From Mixophyes australis (taxonomy: Eukaryota > Chordata > Amphibia > Anura > Limnodynastidae), in contig JAVHZZ010000003.1 of assembly GCA_036250195.1 (NCBI GenBank), positions 329,578,194-329,642,193 on the forward strand: a stretch of DNA of 64,000 nucleotides, read 5' to 3'. Below, in pieces: positions 57,588 to 64,000 of the stretch. A program made the translations under genes and the position numbers. The stretch's first letter is position 1; each line of letters opens with the position of its first letter. The notes beneath the pieces are model-generated. The model ran no database searches and was not told the DNA's origin. It saw only the letters and a list, made by a program, of their open reading frames with translations.

Positions 57588-57839
57588 GCTGCCTTGAAAA
57601 TTCTTAAGGAATCAAAGTGGAACGTGCCTCAGCTTTTACCTTTCATTGAAGATGGGAAAAAGATGCACTTGCATCTCGATGAGAAACAGACATAACACAC
57701 TCAATTCACCGGGCCTTCATTTAAAAACCGGGCATTGCTTGCAAAGGTCACCCTGGCACAAGTGATCTTATTCAATGGAAGAAAGGAAGAGGAAGCTTCC
57801 AAGATACTTGGAAATCTTATATCTAATACATGGCTTTGA
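57588..57839 (+). pseudogene. Decayed fragment resembling a tyrosine-recombinase-like vertebrate protein
   Basis: One frame spans 84 codons with a single internal TAA (57693-57695) and ends at TGA (57837-57839). It reads AALKILKESKWNVPQLLPFI, then HLHLDEKQ, the stop, then RALLAKVTLAQVILFNGRKE and EEASKILGNL. I recall a repeated vertebrate protein family with the pattern W..P..LP...D...L...L...LA..TLAQVILFNRRREGE. The RRxGE part is placed like box I (catalytic Arg, xRxGE) of tyrosine recombinases. Here that Arg-Arg-x-Gly-Glu reads GRKEEE, so the site is lost. An acceptor-like CTCATCAG precedes the frame. Crypton or another tyrosine-recombinase transposon is the likely source, but this is from memory and unverified. 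Confidence 0.5.
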
Positions 57840-58990
57840 CTTATACCTTGGCCATTTACATATCTGTTATTTTTAGAACTGGTCTAGTTACAGAGTGACG
57901 GAGTCAGAGGATGAGCAATCCCCTGAAACAGTGAGACAAGTGGACGTGCCTTCAGTTGAAACGTTCCTGCAAAAGAGAGACAGTGTATGGATCCGGCAAT
58001 ACAGGACTAAAGCCCAGCCAAGGCTTCCAAAGGTCGGTGTAGCACACGGTTTTGTTATGCAAACCGTGTTCCTTTTTCTGTTTTTCGCAGATTCCTAATG
58101 TACAAATGTTTCCTTTCAGGTGGTAAAGAACCTGGAAAAGAAATGAGATCCAAGCTGGGGAGAAGCACATGATAACGTTTGTTCAGACATGAAGGGTGTC
58201 TGGAAAGTGTAATTGCATCAATAAACCATGGCTGAACCATCCACACTGACAAATCGAAACTGGTTAGCTGTGAAATTCTACATAAAGAACCATATAACAA
58301 CTGTAAAGAGAAATAAAAATTAGTTATGCAGTGGTTGACCATGACTGTAGCCTGTCTGACTCACCACGGCTAGGTGTTGGTGTATGCGGTGTATGTATGT
58401 CCTCAGACAGCCGGAATACAGGAAACCTTCCCCACAAGTCAGTCCGTGCCAATTCGTTGATCTAAGTCAAACTGAAAATCTCAAGTGTTAACCATGGTGA
58501 CAACAGCTCCTACACATACCCGTATGATTGTCCTGTTGACAGGGCGTTAGGAAAGGGGTGTCCCTATGTGGCATGTTCCAGACATGGGTCCTCATGATGC
58601 AATAAAAATAAGTATGTGTGTTTGTGTGTGTTGAAACAGGGGACCTTGCTCATTAGATATTCCCCTTCATTGTCTAACATACACTGTATATATGAAAGCT
58701 AATTTCTGGTTGTTTACTGCATGTATGCTCTTTTGCACTTTCTTAGTGAATAACCACAGTTTTAGGTAATGCCCAGAGATGAGCACACTTGTTACTATCA
58801 CAGTATTAATCTGTACCCATAATAAATAATTGAACTAATGCAGTTTACATTTTTGAGAATGTATTTGTTAGCTATTTACATATCTCTCCTATACCTGTAG
58901 GATATTAGCTTTAGTGGTCTAAACGTTTAAAGATGACAACTGAACACAAGAAGCTGTCATTTATGTTTTAATATACTATGCACATTCACG
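57840..58990. other. No gene seen
   Basis: The ORF at 57895-58098 follows the recombinase-like fragment but I see no domain in it. Confidence 0.4.
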
Positions 58991-59305
58991 CGGCCTGATT
59001 CATTAAGGAAAATAAGTAAAAAAAATTGTACGTTTTCTACTGAACAAAACCATATTATAATGCAAGGGGTTCAAATTAGTTTATTACTTTGCACATAAGG
59101 TAAATACTGGCTGTCTTTTCATGTAGCACACAAATACTTGATAGCTTTATTTGCACACTGAAATTTAAAGTTGATCTAGAACATGTCTGACCCCAACTAT
59201 AAATCTGCCATGACATTTTAAAGTTGCCTCTCCCTGCAATGCAACATGGTTTAGGTGCAAAGTTACTCATTTTTCTTGCTTCACTTTCCTTAATGAATCA
59301 GGTCC
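58991..59305 (+). mobile_element. Family A TIR element
   Basis: The left end is CGGCCTGATTCATTAAGG and the right end CCTTAATGAATCAGGTCC. The interior is standard (GATAGCTTTATTTGCACAC, TTTAAAGTTGATCTAGAAC). The flanks have decayed and no duplication is clear. Confidence 0.9.
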
Positions 59306-60535
59306 ACTGTGCTCATAATTTAAATACTATTTTTGGAAAATAATAGCTTCATCTAATATTCCTTTGTGATCCTGTTCAAAAGGATCATATTCTATAGTGA
59401 GTTATCCTCTTCTTTGTAGCTGATGGCATAGTTTCTGCAATACTATATTTTGGTGGAAATCCTATTGCAAATAGATGGAGGAGGAAGTGGTATCATGGGA
59501 AAGAGAAGTTGGTTGTTGCTGGCAGCCAACAACAACCAACTTGTCGCTCTTGAACAATTACTCCTTTTGTTAGTGCTGGTGCTGCAACTATTGCAGCTGC
59601 AGGGTTGTACCACTGTTACAATCACTGATCACCCAGTAGGCATTAATCTACGTGCATCTCCCTGGCCATAGTCACAACTCCACATACCAGTGGTCAAACA
59701 CATTTTATGAGAACGTATTTCATACAGTTTAATACCTGCTAGCACATTTTTTTGAATTACTATAGCTACAGCTTGCACTTGTTGCAATGGCTTCTTTAGC
59801 ATCAAGTTACTTGATCACATTGTTATATTTTTATGGGTTGGTGGAATAGAAGATTATATTCTTTTATATGGTAAAACAGAGTCAAATCACAATAAGTATC
59901 CTGCATAGAGGATTTACATTAGAGACATTGGAATACGACAACTGATTTGTGTTTGTTTTTTAAACAGGTTTTATCATAAAAAAAATGTGATATTTTTGTA
60001 AATTACAATATATTTTAAAATATAAAAAAATGAAAATCTATATGTTTTTAGATTTTTTTTTAAACATTTTAATGTAATATATGGAAATGTAGTCACCAAG
60101 TGATCCACTTTCTTCTACATGGGACCTATATATACTCACAGGTCAGAACAGTAAATATCATACGATTATTTATATAAAATACATTCAATTCTCAGAAGCA
60201 AAGTTGGAATATAACAATGCACTCTAATAGGGCAGTATGTTTAAGGTTATCTGAAGACCATTGCATTATGTTGATGGTGATCATTTAGTTTCTTAGCTGG
60301 GGCCAGGGGTGGGCTGGGCCGGTACAGGGACTGGCCCAAGTCTCTATTACTTTATGGCTGACCCCTCCTCTGGGACCAGCCACCTTCCATCATTGGCCGT
60401 GGATCCGTGTCCCCTCCCCTCCCCCTTCCCTCTCCTTGTGTGGCCTATCATATGACCCGGTGTTACATGGGACGCACACCACGTGACAGGTGCATTCCAT
60501 GTGTGAAGATCGGTGTGCGTGGATGGAACAATGTA
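59306..60535. other. No gene seen
   Basis: AT-rich up to 60290. CAGGGGTGGGCTGGGCC at 60304 resembles a hAT 5' terminus, but a matching 3' end and 8-bp duplication could not be placed. Confidence 0.4.
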
Positions 60536-60693
60536 AGTGGTGTGTGTGTGTTGCCAGTACAGTGTGTGTGGGATGTCAATACAGTGTGTATTCTGTCAAT
60601 ACAGTGTGTGTGTGTGTGTGTGTGATGTCAATATAGTGTGTGTGCTGTCGATATAATGTGTGTGATGTCAATACAGTGTGTGTGATGTCAATA

Positions 60694-60739
<46 letters not shown>

Positions 60740-60840
60740 CATGTCAATATAGTATGTGTGTGGAACATGTTAATATAATATGTGTGTGTGTGTGTGTGTG
60801 TGTTTGTGTGTGTGTGACATGTTAATATAATGTGTGTGTA
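60536..60840. repeat. (TG)n microsatellite interleaved with ATGTCAATACAG units
   Basis: Long TG runs are separated by repeats of ATGTCAATACAGTGTG. It is highly expanded at 60690-60735 and 60780-60820. ORFs over it are repeat-derived. Confidence 0.93.
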
Positions 60841-61196
60841 TGTGAGGGAAGGAGGGGTGTTAATTTAGTGTGGGAGGTAAGCTATTTAATGGTGGAGTGC
60901 AGGAGGGGACTAGTTATTTAATGGGTGCTATTTTTTTGTGGGGTGGTGGTGGGGCAATTTCATTTATTGGTGGGGCTGTTTGGAGGGGGGGAAAGAGATG
61001 TATATATTAAATGTGTATGCTGTTTAACGTCAGGGTTGGTTGGAGGGACATAGATCTATTTAGCAAATGGGAATATTATTATTTTAATGTTGAGGCTGGA
61101 GGAAGTCCTATTTATAAAACGTGGGTGCTATTAATTTAACACTTCGACAGTTTGGAGTTTTCTAAATCTCATGTACCCATTTTTTCTTCCAAATAG
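60841..61196. other. G-rich stretch, no gene seen
   Basis: GGGG-rich segments with TGGTGGGGC-type repetition. The family is not recognised. Confidence 0.4.
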
Positions 61197-61280
61197 GGCA
61201 TCCAACATTCCAGGATCCAGACAAGCAGCAAATTAGTTAAGAAACCAGCACTCACAAGTGGTGAAAGTGACAAGAAACAG
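61197..61280 (+). other. Exon-like segment
   Basis: TTTTTTCTTCCAAATAG precedes it and GTAGGAG follows. The 84 bp are open in one frame (28 codons: GIQHSRIQTSSKLVKKPALT...). No start codon, no homology recognised, no neighbouring exon identified. It may be part of a repeat. Confidence 0.25.
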
Positions 61281-61292
61281 GTAGGAGAGAAC

Positions 61293-61375
61293 AGGACAGT
61301 CTGCCAACTGTCCTGAATCTGGTGGGACAGTCCCGAATTTGGGTGACTGTCTCACCTAGGACAGTTGGGAGGTAT
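61293..61375. repeat. Small inverted-repeat element with CCAACTGTCC ends
   Basis: CTGCCAACTGTCCTGAATC pairs with GGACAGTTGGGAGGTATG at the other end, with internal GGGACAGTCCC. Style is similar to the CATACTTGCC-ended MITEs. Confidence 0.65.
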
Positions 61376-62320
61376 GTCGCTTCACAGTGTACTGCTCGTG
61401 AAGGCAGAGCTGCGTGCAACTAACAGTAGTGCACACAGTATTGCCTGTGTGTTTGTCTTAAATGATATGCTACATCATAGGGGCCCCCTGTCTAAAGTGA
61501 CCTGGGGCCCCCAGCGCCTTAATCCAGTTCTGGGTCAGGGTGTCAGATTGACACCTAGAGCTCTATTCCTCCTTCCAGTACCACCCCCAATATTATTTGG
61601 TTTAGGTTAACCCTAAAACAAATAACCCTATTAGTATATAGGGTGAAGCAAAAACATCAGTTATTTAAAGCAAATAGACTTTTTGCATTTTGATAATTCC
61701 CATTATAATCAGCCAGGTATGTTTAAAAAAATAAAAAAAAAGTGGTGTAAGGAGAAGGAACATATAAACTAAAATGCAATATAAAGTGAGATTTGTTTTT
61801 TTGTTGCATTATTTATTTTTTTATTATTTAAGATTTATTATTTATAATGATAAAGTATTGCTGGATTAAGCAACACTAAAATAGTCTCTTTTTATATTGA
61901 TAAATATATATTGTACCAAAAACCACCCTTTAAGGATGGGCCACAACTTATGGGCCAATGCTGTGTGTTTGCCCCCTGGGCTAAAGTCTGCCAGCCAGCC
62001 CCTGGCTGGGGCACAATGCTCTCTTTCCATTATCGTTTACACTGGAAACTTGTGGCTTAGAAAATATCAGTGTTTTATGTACAGAGATCAGTGTAAGGTG
62101 AGGTTCTGCATTTCTCTGAAAGTAGCAATTTGCTGAAAATGGAGCCCAATGTTAGACAGGACCATGAACATTTACATTCACCAGCTATAGGACAGGTATA
62201 ATATTTATTTTGTTTTGCTTATTGTTTGCACCCACGGCAGCAGTGAGTAGTGTGAGATGTGGCTGTGGATGCACGGACCGCATAGGCTGTCTGCATCACA
62301 TCTCTGTGTAAGTGTAAGTG
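61376..62320. other. No gene seen
   Basis: ORFs at 61365-61610 and 61897-62136 lack domains. 61700-61920 is A/T-rich. Confidence 0.4.
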
Positions 62321-62700
62321 CATACTTACCAACTTTTGGATGTCGTGAGTTGAGGTGGGGGTTTAGGGGCTGAGGGGGCGGGTCTTGACAAATTGTGTCA
62401 TTTTGGCCCCACCCCGCAACATAATGATGCATACGCATAATTTTACAGTGGGGTGTAAGGCCAAAATGAGGTAATTCCATGACAATTATGTCATGGCGGC
62501 TCTAATGCTGCCCACTTCTCTAGAAAGTGGGCAGAATTCTACAGGGCTCAGTTCTACAAGGCTCCTTCCCTAGACTACGGGAGCCCTGCAGCACCAAATT
62601 GCTTCACCTGCTAAGCACGCCCCCAACAATACACAGCCATGCCCCCAATGGTATGGCCACACCCTTTTGACAGCACACCTTCTCAAAGTGGAGGTACATA
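62321..62700. mobile_element. Probable MITE with CATACTTACC end, right boundary unclear
   Basis: It begins CATACTTACCAACTTTTGG, as in the family at 50736, and continues with GGGGGCGGGTCTTGAC and CATGCCCCCAATGG-type CpG-poor segments. The right end may be near CAAAGTGGAGGTACAT. Confidence 0.45.
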
Positions 62701-64000
62701 ACTTTACATGTTAGTCAGCTATAGGAAGGGCCCCATGAAGTTGCTGTACTGAGGCCCAGAATTCCTTTTGGCAGCCCCCTCCAACTATGGGGGGATACTC
62801 CCTGAAAAAAGAGACAGCAATGTGCTCTCTGTAAAATGTCTTTTCAGTCAATCAATACAATAGTGCTGCTTGGGGAATGGTACTCACATATTGTGTATAA
62901 TGCAATGTATGTGTTCATCCTGTAAGGAAAAATACCACCTTATAAAGATGTAGCCTACAAGAAATATTTTACAAGTTTTGTGAATATCTTTAATGCTCTA
63001 AGTATATATGACACAATATTGTCTACATTGGTTGACAGTATGTAATAAGCACTGTATTATTAATTATATGTAATCTTGGATCTGATTTGAATAAACAGGA
63101 AGAAACAGCTGCTTATCTTTCCATTGACATTTACCTTATGCAAATACTTTCCATGTTGTATGCACCTGGACAAGTGTGTGACATCTACAATGGACATAAG
63201 CCAGAAGACTGCCTTCATCAAAGCCATTATTTCTTATTAGATTGAAGTTTTCCTAAGGCACTCATTAGGATCCTTAATGAATTAGGCATGTTACAGAACT
63301 TCACATGACCTACAGATTAAACAAAGAAAAAAGTAAAAGATCTTTGTTGTTGAGAACATTTGTATTTTTTATATTGCTGTATATGCTGCTATCAATTTTT
63401 TTTTTTTTGCTAAGAAAATGTTTATCTAATTTGTTTTTTTTTGAAGTTTTCAATAGCACCAAATAATGTTAAAATAGCCATATGCTAGCTGGATATAATA
63501 GTTAGAATAACATCTCCATAACTTTGATCTGTGTCTATGCATTACACAGTGCATTATCTATATGGTGTGTCAAAAAACGTTAAAGGGATAAATCCACATT
63601 TGTGGCCTTTTCTTATAACTTAAACAAATGGAAGAGACCTATAGAGTATATTCCCCATTCTCACCACTGAGTCATCTACCTAATGCCAGTAGGTGTGAAA
63701 TCACAGCTTGAATACATTTTACGCTGATGTCAGCTGCAGCGGTGTTGGTCGAGCCGGTGTTTCCCTTCAATCTGACGCTGCCGGGATCTTCAGCTGTCAG
63801 TGTTTCCACTCAGTCAGCGATGAGGTCTTCGTTGTAATCATGCTGGGGTAAGTAGTGTCGGGTTTTTCACAGTCATTGTATAGTACCCAACCCGTTCAAG
63901 CAATGCAAAGAACTGCAAGAGATCCTTGTCACACAGAGCACTCTCCAGATACACTCTGCTACAATATGTAACTAGCAAGACTAAAAGATAGGGGATAGAT
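62701..64000. other. No gene seen
   Basis: A short CCTTAATGAATTAGGC near 63270 could be a family A scrap. The rest is AT-rich and unrecognised. Confidence 0.4.

Noticed and set aside
60304..61540. hAT element from CAGGGGTGGGCTGGGCC to CCAGTTCTG
   Set aside because: The two ends do not form convincing inverted repeats and no 8-bp target duplication matches.

Overview
This window looks like intergenic or intronic DNA from a vertebrate nuclear genome, most likely a frog (Anura). The inference rests on the repeat content: V-SINEs with an L2-type tail, many foldback MITEs, hAT elements, a Penelope-like remnant, a Helitron remnant and long solo-LTR-like units. I recognise no intact host gene. There are no long uninterrupted ORFs outside low-complexity or repeat DNA, and the coding-like stretches I can read are all decayed transposon proteins. 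Organism and family names come from reading by eye, without a database search.

Layout. 1-1074 is a 77/79-bp tandem array that runs directly into the 3' end of a hAT element (to 1390). 1.4-11 kb is AT-rich DNA with a 111-bp hAT MITE, three copies of a ~310-bp terminal-inverted-repeat element (called family A here), V-SINEs, a three-level transposon nest (5204-6067) and a Penelope GIY-YIG remnant (7440-7821). 11.9-13.3 kb is a possible LTR carrying a foldback MITE. 17.8-20.4 kb is a sharply bounded GC-rich block. It has a minus-strand CCAAT/CRE/TATA promoter, a splice donor and an array of about 20 short hairpins with covarying stems. 20.5-24.5 kb holds family B (754 bp) and a hAT MITE with a perfect 8-bp target-site duplication.

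26.1-28.3 kb carries a decayed minus-strand retroviral protease and the start of reverse transcriptase, between two diverged direct repeats. 28.9-31.0 kb is an L2-like LINE on the plus strand. 33.7-34.5 kb has minus-strand LINE debris: an ORF2 C-terminal end and a three-CCHC-knuckle ORF. 38.5-41.5 kb contains a 63-bp and a 25-bp tandem array. 43.4-44.2 kb has the best V-SINE and a short exon-like insert flanked by 12-bp direct repeats. 46.1-47.7 kb is a near-complete hAT element with two internal arrays. 49.4-50.1 kb is an internally deleted Helitron. 50.7-53.0 kb is a 2-kb solo LTR inside a MITE. 54-55.5 kb is a family B copy interrupted by a hAT MITE and a 333-bp near-perfect foldback. 57.6 kb carries a decayed fragment resembling a tyrosine-recombinase box I.

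No set of genes here works together as a pathway. The biology visible is transposon layering, repeated formation of tandem arrays inside transposons, and a likely LINE/SINE partnership through a shared 3' tail.
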